Source: Onthophagus taurus (lineage: Eukaryota; Arthropoda; Insecta; Coleoptera; Scarabaeidae). From it: a DNA stretch of 64,000 nt. Below are positions 1 through 9,014 of the stretch, one piece after another (the first letter of the stretch is position 1; each line of letters starts with the position of its first letter). Made by a program: the position numbers and the translations under genes. The stretch spans positions 5,704,001-5,768,000 of the forward strand of contig NC_091976.1 of assembly GCF_036711975.1 (NCBI RefSeq), in the 5' to 3' direction. A model generated the notes under the pieces. That model was not told where the DNA came from. It did no database searches and was given only the letters and a program-made list of their open reading frames with translations.

Positions 1-330
1 AAAGCTGTATATACTTCGACAAAGGTTTCGTTTTCTGGAGAATCAAGTATATTTGTATACTTGCTTTGAGAATATGTCGTTTTTCTTTACTCAACAAAAT
101 GATCTTCTTGTGGATATATAAGAATATGATAAGCTTGAGCCAAGAGTAATAATCTTCGTTCAAGAATATATTTCTCTCAGTGTATAGCACTTATCAAAGA
201 GTAACTAGCATTTTGAAATTTATACAAGGCATAAATTACATTTGTTTTTGATTATGTATCTCAATTGTACTTTTGTTGTGCTTTGATTTAAATAAATTTT
301 GATTTGATTTGAATATGTTACTTCGCGGAG
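1..330 (+). repeat. Probable 3' end of a non-LTR retroelement
   Basis: No open reading frame is convincing here. The stretch ends in a TTTGATTTGATTTGAATA-like run at about 297-316, which resembles the A/T-rich repeated tail of a LINE. A short string around 181-204 (tatagcac, then tatcaaagagtaa) recurs at 22480-22501, directly left of duplication copy B and downstream of a LINE RT fragment. That suggests the same LINE family lies left of both duplicates. Family not identified. Confidence 0.3.
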
Positions 331-532
331 TCAGCGAGAAAACCTATATAACGGCATTACACTCAGCTCTATCAGAAAATGTTATAATATATAGAGATTT
401 CCAGAAAAACTAAAAGAGATGAACAATATTTATGCTAAATTATTTGGGTTAACAAAAAATAAAAATTGACATGTTTCGGCTCATGACGATATCTTATGAC
501 TGTTACAATACACAGTACGTATTGTTACAACC
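331..532. other. Unassigned noncoding stretch
   Basis: No coding signal. On the minus strand, 465-500 reads CGAAACATGTC preceded by a weak helix and a CATAAGAT string. This resembles the hammerhead-like motifs at 7.99 and 8.62 kb but has a damaged core. It is recorded only as a possible decayed relative. Confidence 0.25.
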
Positions 533-894
533 GCTTTAGTTAATAACCCCTTGAATAGTCTCTTACGTTTTCTTCTTAATAGGCAATTAACATAAACGTA
601 GGTATGAGTAATAAATTGTAAATATGATTGTGTGTTTCTTCTTTAATTTAGACTTTTTTGCTTCCAAAACCCATTAATTTTTTAAGTGAAAACTTGCATT
701 GGTTGCATATTGATTTGTATTAAAATCGGTGATTAGTCAACTTGGTTGTATTTAGTGATAAATTAATGTTAATAAAATATTTAAGTAGTTTTTTTTGTCA
801 TAATTTTTGATATACAATTAAAAAATGCAAAAGTTCTCTTGTATTCCTTAAAAAATATCATTAAGGTTAAAATTAAAAAATTACACAAGATTAC

Positions 895-2226
895 CAACAT
901 TTGCTGCTTCTGCATGTGATATTTCACCAAACAAAGGTAATTCTAATGTGAGTTTTTTCTGACTAATGCAAAGTAATGTCAAAACATCTTTCCGTGTTGA
1001 TACATCCGCTTCATACCAGTTCAAATTATATATAGCTTCAGCTATATCGCTCGCCTATTACAAAAAAAACAGTCTAATGTTTGATTTTAAGAATTTTCGA
1101 ATAAATTTATTATTATTATTTATTAGTAGTAATTATTATTCATACCGTAGTAGTAAATCGTTGTCCCATTGCATGTATCATTAATAAAGCTAAGAAGTTT
1201 ATTAGGGCCACGCATAGACTGGCTAAATGTTGTCTCTAGAATTATATCAATTATTATTTATGTATGTTATAATAATTTAATTTGAAAATTCTAACCAGAA
1301 CAAAATCAGTAGTAGACATTGTTAAAGAAATCAGAACCAAAAATTTTGTAGGTACGAGAAAGGCAGTAAAAAAATTTTTAACGACTTGAAACATCCTAAA
1401 AATCCAAAATTTATATAAAACATCTAAACAATTACAAATATTTTCAATACCTGAATATGTCTTCATGGTACAAGACAACATATTGTAAAGCTTTAAAATT
1501 TCTTTTTTTATTTTTGTCCAAATTTATATCCGCAATAATATTATTAAGATTTCTTAAACGTACAACTAACAATTCCATCGAATACCAATACAATAAGTTT
1601 ATGTGTAATGTAGTATTCATGGTAATCTCCATAACCCATATTTGAAACAACACAATTAATGTTACTTCCCAGTGTTTCAACGCAAACGGTACGTAATATT
1701 CAATTACTAAGCAATGTGTGGTATCTGTAAACTTTGAACAATTATTCAGCAAAATGGTATAGTTTGTCACAAAATGCGTAAACAAAAATGTTCCATAACG
1801 AAATATTTTTATTATAATATTCATATTTTCTTCAATAAATGTAGTTCTTTGCGGAATAATAAACTGATTAAAATCGCTCAATGCGTTAATCATTTCAATT
1901 AAATCACAACGATAACGCACCATTTGAATAATTAAACAAAAAAGTAAAAATCCTATTGAAGTAAATTCCATAGTAAATAAACATTTTTCAAAATTAGTTT
2001 TATAATCTGAAATCATTAAATAAAAATGATTAAGATATCTTGTCCTTTGCCACACATTTTTATAAAACACACTTAAAATATCTGTCATTAGTGGATAACT
2101 GAACCAAATTAAATTCACAACAATCAAAATAATTAGTTTGGTTCCTCGAAATCCATCTGTGGTTGGCCAACACTGATAATTACGAAAACTTTTTTCAAGA
2201 ATGTAAAAACCGATTGTTTTCGACAT
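895..2226 (-). CDS. Odorant receptor (insect 7tm_6 family), four exons visible
   Basis: Exon 1 runs 2226-1451 from an ATG (MSKTIGFYILEK). Exon 2 is 1395-1296, exon 3 is 1235-1146 and exon 4 is 1054-895. All junctions are GT-AG and the reading frame is kept across them (776, 100, 90 and 160 nt). The product shows several hydrophobic segments, the LYWYSMELLVVRLRNLN region, the MGQRFTTT segment, and in exon 4 the family signature with AEAIYNLNWYEAD followed by LLCISQKKLTLELP. Insect odorant receptors are inverted seven-pass proteins that form ion channels with Orco in olfactory neuron dendrites. The four exons give about 375 residues. The short final exon, which should carry the end of TM7, was not found, so the 3' end is uncertain. 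Copy A looks intact as far as it can be read; copy B is a pseudogene. Confidence 0.85.
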
Positions 2227-2641
2227 TTTAGATGTTGCTGAACTACAATAACTCGATCGAATGAAGAAGGTTGGGTCACATCATTAAGAAAACATAATTG
2301 AATAATGAGAATTTATCTTGAATCAATAACGGTATTTTTTTTTATTTTTAGAATATTTACTGTAGCTTCGGATATGTGACCTCTTTTCCAGATGAAAACA
2401 AATTTTTTACTATGTTGTCACCCTATTTTTGTAAGCGATTTTTCCTTAAAAACTAATAGCGGTGGAGCACATATAATGTTTCTAATGATTCAAAATACAT
2501 AATCCATAACCAGATTTAGCTTAATTTTAACCATTTTGTAGTTATCAATTAACAAAATATCAAAGTTGTTCATTTTCGATACTAACAAGTCACAACTGTG
2601 TCCCACCGATTAACAATTAAAAGAAATTAGTCAACAAGAAC
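2227..2641. other. Region upstream of the odorant receptor
   Basis: No coding signal. This is the presumed 5' flank of the minus-strand receptor gene and is duplicated at 24053-24477. Copy B has a short insertion (about 24413-24421) relative to copy A. No core promoter element stands out. Confidence 0.4.
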
Positions 2642-3245
2642 ATGGTTACAGGAATAAATATAAGCAAGAAGGATTTCATAAGTGAAACATTTTTTGAAGT
2701 GTGTCTGAAAGCTAAACAGACAAAGATTACGAGATATTTTAGATATTTTATGAACATTCTTGACGATTATAGTCACTATACTGTTATTTATCTACTGAAC
2801 CATAAAAATGAAGCTTTGGATTATTTAAGAAGAAATGAAAACATGTAAAAACGTAAAAGTTTCCAAAATAAGAAGCGACCACGGAAAAGAATATCTAAAT
2901 AAAGAATCCGTCGAGTGGTATAAAAAGAAGGGTATTATAATGGATAGTACAGTAATATACACACCACAATTAAATGGAAAGGCTGGACGTTTAAATCGAA
3001 CAATTATGGATAAAGTCAAATCATTAATTTTTGACTCTGGATTAAAAGAAATCATTATGGGGAGAAGCAGTAAGAACATCTGCTTATATACTGAATAGTA
3101 GCCAAGTGAAGCTATACCGAAAACTCATAATGAAATCTGGAACAATAAGAAACCTGATTTATCTGGATTACAAATATTTGGATGTGAAGAATATACAAAA
3201 CTACTAGGATACTTAGAGAAATTAGATGAAAGAAGCAGAAAATAT
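2642..3245 (+). pseudogene. Copia-type integrase remnant
   Basis: Two frames encode pieces of a Ty1/copia integrase. The first holds FCEVCLKAKQT-like zinc-region sequence followed by MNILDDYSHYTVIYLL. The second holds KIRSDHGKEYLN and IYTPQLNGKAGRLNRTIMDK, the usual D and E neighbourhood. The reading then reaches an EKLDERSRKYNF-like motif that normally precedes the integrase-RT linker. It breaks at about 3246, where a LINE 5' end begins. In copy B the copia continues on the far side of that LINE at 27177. Frameshifts make this copy inactive. Confidence 0.8.
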
Positions 3246-3918
3246 AACTTCAGTCGAATTGCGGTTGCACGCCTTTTCGTCGGCTCCGTAAGTTTGAGTT
3301 GTTTTCTTTGGATTGTTGGTGCGTATTTGGATTATTTCAGATAACAATCGATATTTTATCGTGCGGTGAGTACGGTATTTCACTTTTCGTAATCGTGGAA
3401 CGGGTATTTTGTCTTTGATTTTCGATCTTAATTTTCAGTTCTTGATTCGCGAGCTTTGACGTACCGGTGGGGTTGTTTTTTGCTCCGCTTACGTACTTGC
3501 TCGGCTTTCGATTCGAATGGAGTGCGTAACCTGTCGCGATAAAATTTAAAAAAAGTATCCCGGTCTACAATACACGGGAAATTGCGGTGCGTTTTTCCAC
3601 GCTAAATGCGTGGGTTTATTGGTGGAGGATCTTCGTCGTTTTAAGACCGATCATGTGTCATGGAGATGTCACAAGTGTTACTCTCGTCTCGATCAATCTA
3701 TTATTATTGACGATCAGTCATCTCTAACTCATAAGTTACCAGTGGTTATACTGTCTCCGGTTAAGAGTCCCGTTGGGTAAACTACGGAGAGTATGTTTGC
3801 TTTACTAACGGAAATTCAAACGGGTGTGAAGTGCTTATCGGCAAAGTATGATGAACTTCTACGCGCCATTTCATTCTACGGTGATAAGATATCCGATTTT
3901 GAGAGCAAGGTTGACGAC

Positions 3919-3921
<3 letters not shown>
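3246..3921 (+). pseudogene. CR1/Jockey-like LINE, 5' UTR and start of ORF1
   Basis: Positions 3246-3518 match the LINE 5' region in copy B. From 3519 the translation starts MECVTCRDK, and the downstream spacing (NCGAFFHAKC, then WRCHKC) is that of a PHD-like zinc finger. A coiled, acidic segment follows (DKISDFESKVDD). The 50341 fragment has the same order, so this is ORF1 of the same LINE group. An in-frame stop lies just after the first cysteines. The sequence is cut at 3921 by the (ATA)n tail of a reverse-strand LINE. Confidence 0.7.
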
Positions 3922-3952
<31 letters not shown>

Positions 3953-6385
3953 CTTTATTGCTCATACAAATACAAAAAAGATAATATAATTACAATTAAA
4001 ACATAAAGATAGTTACAAAAAAAACAAATAGAAAATAACTATAACAGAAAAAAAATGGGCAAAAGGCGAAGTTCAGGTCATCCATCCTGAGATGGATGAT
4101 CTGTTCTTCCACTTGACCTGAGCTTCACTTATCAAAACAAAATTTTATGGGAATTTAAACAGAACAAAATAATGCCGCGTCACAGGGCGACTTCCGCCCG
4201 CTACACGTGCTCTACACCCTGACTCCGCAATAGATGGTTTCGATAACGACTTCTAAAAGTAGCTAAGCTGCAATAGGGACCAACCGGGAGACCGTTCCAT
4301 ATCTTTGATATCTGATATGAGAAAGATCTTTCATAGAGTAGTTCTATGTATCGGAGGTGTAATCAAATTTTTATTTCGCAAATTGACGGTATGAGCATCT
4401 CTACGGAATTCGATCCTACTATATAAATAAAATGGTTTCTTAGATTCGATAATTCTTCGACAGAACATAGCGTATCCCAATTTTCGACGATTAACCTTAT
4501 TCAGCCATTCAATTTCACCCAGCTTGGACGATACATGATCGCGCCTTCGCAAACCACACACAAACCTCACACACGCATTTTGGACTCTTTGTATCATTGC
4601 AGCGACAGTCGCAGATAAACAAGGACCATACACCACGCTACCATAGTTAAAATGCGACAAAACCAGGGCATCACATAACATTATACGGTTAGCTTGATCG
4701 AGAACTGATCCGCTACCGTACAGTTTCTTTAGATTAGCAAAAGCTATTCTAATGCATTTTCCTACATGCTCCTCAAATCTCAAATCAGAATCTAATATAA
4801 GTCCTAAGTCGCGAGCATTATCACAGAACTCAATTGGCCTATTTCCCATAACCAAATGAAGTTCATTTTTAAGTTGCGTTCGGACTTGTGATCTTGCAAA
4901 AATAATAGCAACGCAGTTGGTGGGATTTACAATTAAAGAGTGATTCCTTGAGAATTTATCCAATGACTTCAGATCGTCATTAATTCTATTAGTTTCTTGT
5001 AGAGCATCATGAAGTGCAAAGGAGTGATATAACTGGGTATCGTCAGCATATCTATGTATGTTCGTATGAGCAACACATTGCGTAATATTATGGGTATAAA
5101 TAGAAAACAATACCGGACCCAATACTGAGCTCTGCGGGACTATCAAATTAACACTCCTATATGACGAGAATTCGCAGTCAATACCCACACATTGCTGTCT
5201 ACCGAAAAGATAGCATTTAAAAACATTTAAAACGTTTCTATTAAAGCCAATGTGATATAAAATGGATGCAAGCAGATCATGGTCGACAGTATCGAAAGTT
5301 TTGCTGTAATCTAACAAAACTAAAATACTTATTTTATTATTGTCTGCTGCCTGTAAAATATCATCAACTATGAGAGTTAATGCAGTAGCACAGCTGTGCG
5401 CCAACCGAAAGCCTGACTGCGTGTCTCCCCAAACATCTAATATTTCCAAGTACGTAATGACCTGTTTTGCTACCACTTTCTCCAGAATTTTAGATACAAC
5501 TGGTAACAAACTTATAGGTCTTAAGTCATTTAGAGCTTTGGGCTGAGGTTTCTTAGGAATTGGTACAACAATTGCTTGTTTCCAGGCCTCCGGAAAGACA
5601 CCATTCATCAAACAGAAGTTAATGATATGGGTAATATATGGAATTATAACCGGACAAGAAAACTGTATCATTTTAATATCAATTTTATCTGATCCGGCTG
5701 AATTAGACGTGATTGAGAATATAACATTTTCAATCTCCATATCGTCCACAAGACAGAAATCAAATTCAGTTGTAAAATTTTTATGGCGCGAGGTCATGTA
5801 CCGATTGATAAGATTTACATCGGGTGCAATAGCAGGAATAGAATCGACAAAATGATTATTAATACCATTAACGCGTTTGAGGTAATCGGGGACACTGTTA
5901 GTTTTGGATTTCGAGTGGATATTCAGAGTTTTAAACACTTTCCAAAGTTCATTCCGATTAGTTGCCCGAATTCTTGTATTAATGTACGACTTCTTTTCAT
6001 TAATAACTACCGTATTAGTGAGGTTATGCAATTGCTTATAATAATTAAAATGTTCAGGATTACGGGTACGTTTGAATCGTCTCATAGCAGAATCTCTCAT
6101 ACTCATCATAAGCTTTAGATTATCCGTCAACCACGGACCAGGAGGCTTTGAGAAACGGAGAATTTTAGTAGGTGCAAACCAATCAAATATTGTTGTAATT
6201 AAATTAGAAAAATGAGAAATCTTATCATCTACATTATCAATATCGTAAATCTCCCATAAAGGTAAACTTTCAAGAGCACATCTAAATGTAGCAAGATCAA
6301 ACCCCGAGTAGTCCCGCAGTGCTCTGAAAATTGGTCGCACGGGTTCCTTGTTAGTATTCAAAGTGCAAGAAATCATTTCATATTA
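3922..6385 (-). mobile_element. 5'-truncated non-LTR retrotransposon (CR1-like)
   Basis: The 3' end on the minus strand is a trinucleotide (ATA/TAT)n tail at 3919-3950, preceded by GCAATAAAGTCATTATT. The LINE fragment at 46348-47112 has the same AATAAAGTCATTTATT ending, so both belong to one family. The 5' end stops at about 6385 without the endonuclease domain, which is typical of incomplete target-primed reverse transcription. The element inserted into ORF1 of the plus-strand LINE on its left. Confidence 0.8.
4331..6376 (-). CDS. LINE ORF2 fragment: reverse transcriptase, 681 residues
   Basis: An uninterrupted frame begins in the endonuclease-RT linker (LPLWEIYDIDNV) and continues through the RT domain. 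Recognisable blocks are LNDLRPISLLPVVSKILEKV, GFRLAHSCATAL, VLLDYSKTFDTVDHDLL, the template-primer block (LIVPQSSVLGPVLFS, where most families have VPQGS), and the catalytic box HRYADDTQLYHSF. A thumb/C-terminal part follows (VQNACVRFVCGLRRRDHVSS). The open frame suggests a fairly recent insertion. The methionine at 6376 is only the first in a truncated element, not a natural start. RT in such elements copies its own RNA at a nicked chromosomal site, and without the N-terminal endonuclease this copy cannot move by itself. Confidence 0.85.
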   Translation of the reverse strand: MISCTLNTNKEPVRPIFRALRDYSGFDLATFRCALESLPLWEIYDIDNVDDKISHFSNLITTIFDWFAPTKILRFSKPPGPWLTDNLKLMMSMRDSAMRRFKRTRNPEHFNYYKQLHNLTNTVVINEKKSYINTRIRATNRNELWKVFKTLNIHSKSKTNSVPDYLKRVNGINNHFVDSIPAIAPDVNLINRYMTSRHKNFTTEFDFCLVDDMEIENVIFSITSNSAGSDKIDIKMIQFSCPVIIPYITHIINFCLMNGVFPEAWKQAIVVPIPKKPQPKALNDLRPISLLPVVSKILEKVVAKQVITYLEILDVWGDTQSGFRLAHSCATALTLIVDDILQAADNNKISILVLLDYSKTFDTVDHDLLASILYHIGFNRNVLNVFKCYLFGRQQCVGIDCEFSSYRSVNLIVPQSSVLGPVLFSIYTHNITQCVAHTNIHRYADDTQLYHSFALHDALQETNRINDDLKSLDKFSRNHSLIVNPTNCVAIIFARSQVRTQLKNELHLVMGNRPIEFCDNARDLGLILDSDLRFEEHVGKCIRIAFANLKKLYGSGSVLDQANRIMLCDALVLSHFNYGSVVYGPCLSATVAAMIQRVQNACVRFVCGLRRRDHVSSKLGEIEWLNKVNRRKLGYAMFCRRIIESKKPFYLYSRIEFRRDAHTVNLRNKNLITPPIHRTTL

Positions 6386-6524
6386 CATTGTAATATGATA
6401 ATAATAATTAATAGTGTAATAATTACATATTTGAATAAATACAACACAAGAAAATATACTATTTTTCTTTACCACTCCGAATGAGGAGTTTTCTAAATAA
6501 AATATGTAAAAATTGATTGGTTTC

Positions 6525-6618
6525 TTGTGCTGTGAGTAGATGTTAAAAAAGTAAAGTTGGATGGAATCACTTTTTTGATTAAACAACTTTACTTTTTTGA
6601 CATCCACTCACAGCACAA
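6525..6618. repeat. Short foldback/MITE-like hairpin
   Basis: Arms at 6525-6559 (begins TTGTGCTGTGAGTAGATG) and 6584-6618 (ends ACTCACAGCACAA) are inverted copies, about 35 bp each with few mismatches, around a 24 bp spacer. It abuts the left arm of the Penelope element. No coding capacity. Confidence 0.7.
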
Positions 6619-6676
6619 TCAATTAATTAATTCAATTAAATAAATTTTGCACTTAAAGGTGAAATGTGTTTATTAT

Positions 6677-6718
6677 CACTCTACCGGTTTCGCTCCTTTC
6701 GGAGCAACTTCAGGAGTT
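6677..6718 (-). ncRNA. Mutated hammerhead-like motif in the left Penelope arm
   Basis: This is the inverted counterpart of the motif at 7988-8029. Helix II (GCTCC/GGAGC, loop GAAA) and GAAAC are intact. The conserved core reads CTGAAGT rather than CTGAAGA, so the last invariant adenine is a uridine in RNA, which is expected to abolish cleavage. Only the right arm keeps the full core. Confidence 0.65.
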
Positions 6719-6799
6719 CCTAAAGTTATTAATTTTACAATACTTTCCATTATTATATAATTTTACATTTTAACTTACGTCAATTTTTTGAACATGTTC

Positions 6800-7611
6800 A
6801 CCTACATAACGGTTTTATATTTAACACATACAGAAAACCAACACAGACAGATGCAGTCATACCCTACGACTCATATCACTGTAACGCACATAAACTAGCT
6901 GCTTTTAGATCACACATACATAGAGCATACAATTCAAAAATGAACACAGAAAACCTTACCACCGAAATAAATACAATCTACCAAGTTGCGAAAAATAATA
7001 ACTTCTCAACTTACATAATAAATAATATTATAAACAAATAACAGAAAAAACAAAAAATGATTAATTGTACCACTCTAAAGAATCAACACAATGAAGATCA
7101 AAGTATTTATTATAGAGCTATAACATTCCAAGGCAACATATCCAATAAAATAAAACAGTGTTTAAAACAATATAATATAAATCTTAATTTCAAACCAAAT
7201 AAAACATTAGAAAGAATGCTTATAAACAATAAGGACAAAATAAATAAACTGGACGATAATGGTGTGTACATACTAGAGTGCGACACTTGTAAAGCAGCGT
7301 ACATTGGAGAAACAGGCAGAAGCCTTAGAAAAAGAATAAGAGAACATAAACACAAAAATAACTCCAACTTCGGAAATCACTTAACATTTAACTCAAAACA
7401 TGAATTTAACGAAGATAAAAATTCCAGAATCCTTCATCATATCAATAAAAGTTACTATTTAGAAATAATGGAAAACTATGAAATTAATAAATTCCTCAAC
7501 AACTGCCCTGATGTAACATGCCTAAACGAACAAATTATACCTACAAGAAGACCACTATATACCTATCTCAAACAACCATACACACCTCCACGAAAACCTC
7601 CCGAACTCTAA
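6800..7611 (+). pseudogene. Penelope ORF 3' part: RT C-terminus and GIY-YIG endonuclease
   Basis: The reading begins with FNTYRKPTQTDAVIP and HKLAAFRSHIHRAY, the usual end of the Penelope RT region. It passes one in-frame TAA near 7040 and continues from an ATG at 7057 for 184 residues. That part has the GIY-YIG core: GVYILECDTCKAAYIGETG, then RSLRKRIREHK, a downstream glutamate and a histidine/asparagine-rich segment. The domain nicks target DNA in Penelope elements. The upstream RT catalytic domain is missing, so this is a dead, truncated copy. Apart from the stop the frame is well kept. Confidence 0.85.
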
Positions 7612-7987
7612 AAATAGCTGCTCTCTCTGTACCATTATATTTTCAGTGTGTTTGATGTGGGGAGTTAATATGTTTATGTTGTAATACCTCATTTTAACCT
7701 GCTGAAAGTCAACCTATTCAAAACAAGAAAGTTTAAATTCAATACACGACAAACACATTTGACAGATTACCAACATTAAAATAGGAAATATACCATTGAC
7801 AGTTTCAACATAACCTAAAATATAATAAAAAGTGATGTATGATAGCACATGTTTAGAGATTAACATTTTAATAGTGAATTAATTCAATAAAGTATCACAT
7901 ACATGTTTAGTTGTTCAAAAAATTGACGTAAGTTAAAATGTAAAATTATATAATAATGGAAAGTGTTGTAAAATTAATAACTTTAGG

Positions 7988-8029
7988 AACTCCTGAAGAT
8001 GCTCCAAAAGGAGCGAAACCGGTAGAGTG
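7988..8029 (+). ncRNA. Hammerhead ribozyme-like motif in the right Penelope arm
   Basis: The core CTGAAGA is at 7993-7999. Helix II is GCTCC/GGAGC (8001-8005 and 8010-8014) with an AAAA loop. GAAAC is at 8015-8019. A minimal helix III follows, with C8019 pairing G8022 over a two-base loop, then GTA at 8022-8024 as cleavage triplet. Helix I is formed by ACTC (7989-7992) with GAGT (8025-8028). The very short helix III is the form described for Penelope ribozymes. There is one extra U (8000) between the conserved A and helix II compared with the textbook consensus, so activity needs testing. Confidence 0.7.
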
Positions 8030-8384
8030 ATAATAAACACATTTCACCTTTAAGTGCAAAATTTATTTAATTGAATTACCCAGGTGAAAAGAAAACAAAA
8101 ATGAATATTAATTAATTAACCAATTAATTCTCACTTTTTTTTTCGCTGTTAATTCGTGGTTGGAACTCAACCGCAACGCAAATTTCCATAGTTAGATCTA
8201 ATCTTCACATTTTTTGTCGAGTTTTGGGAGTATGGTAGAAATGTAGCTGCAGGGGGTCCACCGGAACCAACGAAATTTTTAAAGTGGTCTATGGGAAAAA
8301 AAAGTTTGGGAACCTCTGGATTATAGCATATGTTTAAATTGAGAAAATAATTATTTTACGATATTTAGATGGGCAAAAAGTAAA

Positions 8385-8712
8385 TTTAGATGAAAATACT
8401 TTTTTCTATACTTTTTCAATGTTATATTTATTTAAGTTCTCTATTCGACATGGTTCGAGGATCCAGTCCTCATCTTCAGGAAAATTCACGCCGATGAATT
8501 CCAGAATCTTCCAATTCAATTTTAATAGTTTATTTCTGTTTTAATTGTTTAATCGTAAGAATTTTGAATTGTAATCCGAGGGATATGGTTATCTTTTATT
8601 CAAAAATTGACGAATTTTCCTGAAGATGAGGACTGGATCCTCGAAACATGTCGAATAGAGAACTTAAATAAATATAACATTGAAAAAGTATAAAAAAGTA
8701 TTTTCATCTAAA
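8385..8712. repeat. Foldback element with about 100 bp inverted arms
   Basis: Left arm 8385-8487 and right arm 8612-8712 are near-perfect inverted copies around a 124 bp spacer. Each arm runs from TTTAGATGAAAATACTTTTT to GAATTTTCCTGAAGATGAGG. The structure and the embedded hammerhead-like motif suggest a retrozyme-like or Penelope-terminal derivative with no coding region. It is a different family from the Penelope copy to its left. Confidence 0.75.
8613..8660 (+). ncRNA. Hammerhead ribozyme-like motif in the foldback right arm
   Basis: CTGAAGA is at 8620-8626. Helix II is GAGGA/TCCTC (8628-8632 and 8638-8642), followed by GAAAC at 8643-8647 and a two-base loop AT, with GTC at 8650-8652 as cleavage triplet. 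TTC just upstream of the core pairs with GAA after the triplet. As at 7.99 kb, one U separates the core from helix II. The left arm on the minus strand has GAACC in place of GAAAC, which should inactivate it. Confidence 0.7.
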
Positions 8713-9014
8713 TCAACACAATGTTAAGAAAAACCAAAAAACAATTATTAAAAAGTAAATTGTTTAACATAGTTCAAAAGTAATATTGTATACGTGTGGA
8801 AGTATAAGGCGTATTATTGCAGATTTTGCTAGATATTCTTGCGGTATTTTACGGTTTTACCTTAAAATAATTTTTTATTAAACAGTGTAAACCTATAAAG
8901 TTCGGAAAAAATTCATAATTCTGCTATGTGTTGTTTGTTTGGGAAGTGCATTTGCAGATAGAAAATAAACATAAAGCGGCACTTTTTCACAATAAAATTG
9001 ATAATACAGGTACA

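Larger units (their letters stand above)
533..3540 (+). repeat. Segmental duplication, copy A (partner 22503-25276)
   Basis: From GCTTTAGTTAATAACCCC near 533 through GAGTGCGTAACCTGTCGC near 3535 the sequence is nearly identical, in the same orientation, to 22503-25276, with scattered substitutions and small indels. The block carries the odorant receptor gene, a copia integrase fragment and the 5' end of a CR1-like LINE. Because the LINE had already inserted into copia in both copies, the duplication is younger than that insertion. Copy A retains about 145 bp of receptor exon 1 that copy B lacks. Confidence 0.9.
6628..8078 (+). mobile_element. 5'-truncated Penelope-like element with inverted terminal arms
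   Basis: Terminal arms of 167 bp (6628-6794 and 7912-8078) are inverted relative to each other. They enclose the C-terminal part of a Penelope RT linker and a GIY-YIG endonuclease domain. Penelope elements are known for pseudo-LTRs that can be direct or inverted, for 5' truncation, and for hammerhead motifs in those repeats; all three are seen here. The surroundings are simple AATT-rich sequence, so the target duplication cannot be defined. Confidence 0.85.

Noticed and set aside
465-500. Minus-strand CGAAACATGTC string as a third hammerhead
   Set aside because: The CUGANGA core and helix II cannot be formed; it is kept only as a possible decayed relative.
966-1184. Plus-strand ORF of 72 codons
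   Set aside because: It lies antisense to odorant receptor exons 3 and 4 and the intron between them, and shows no protein similarity.
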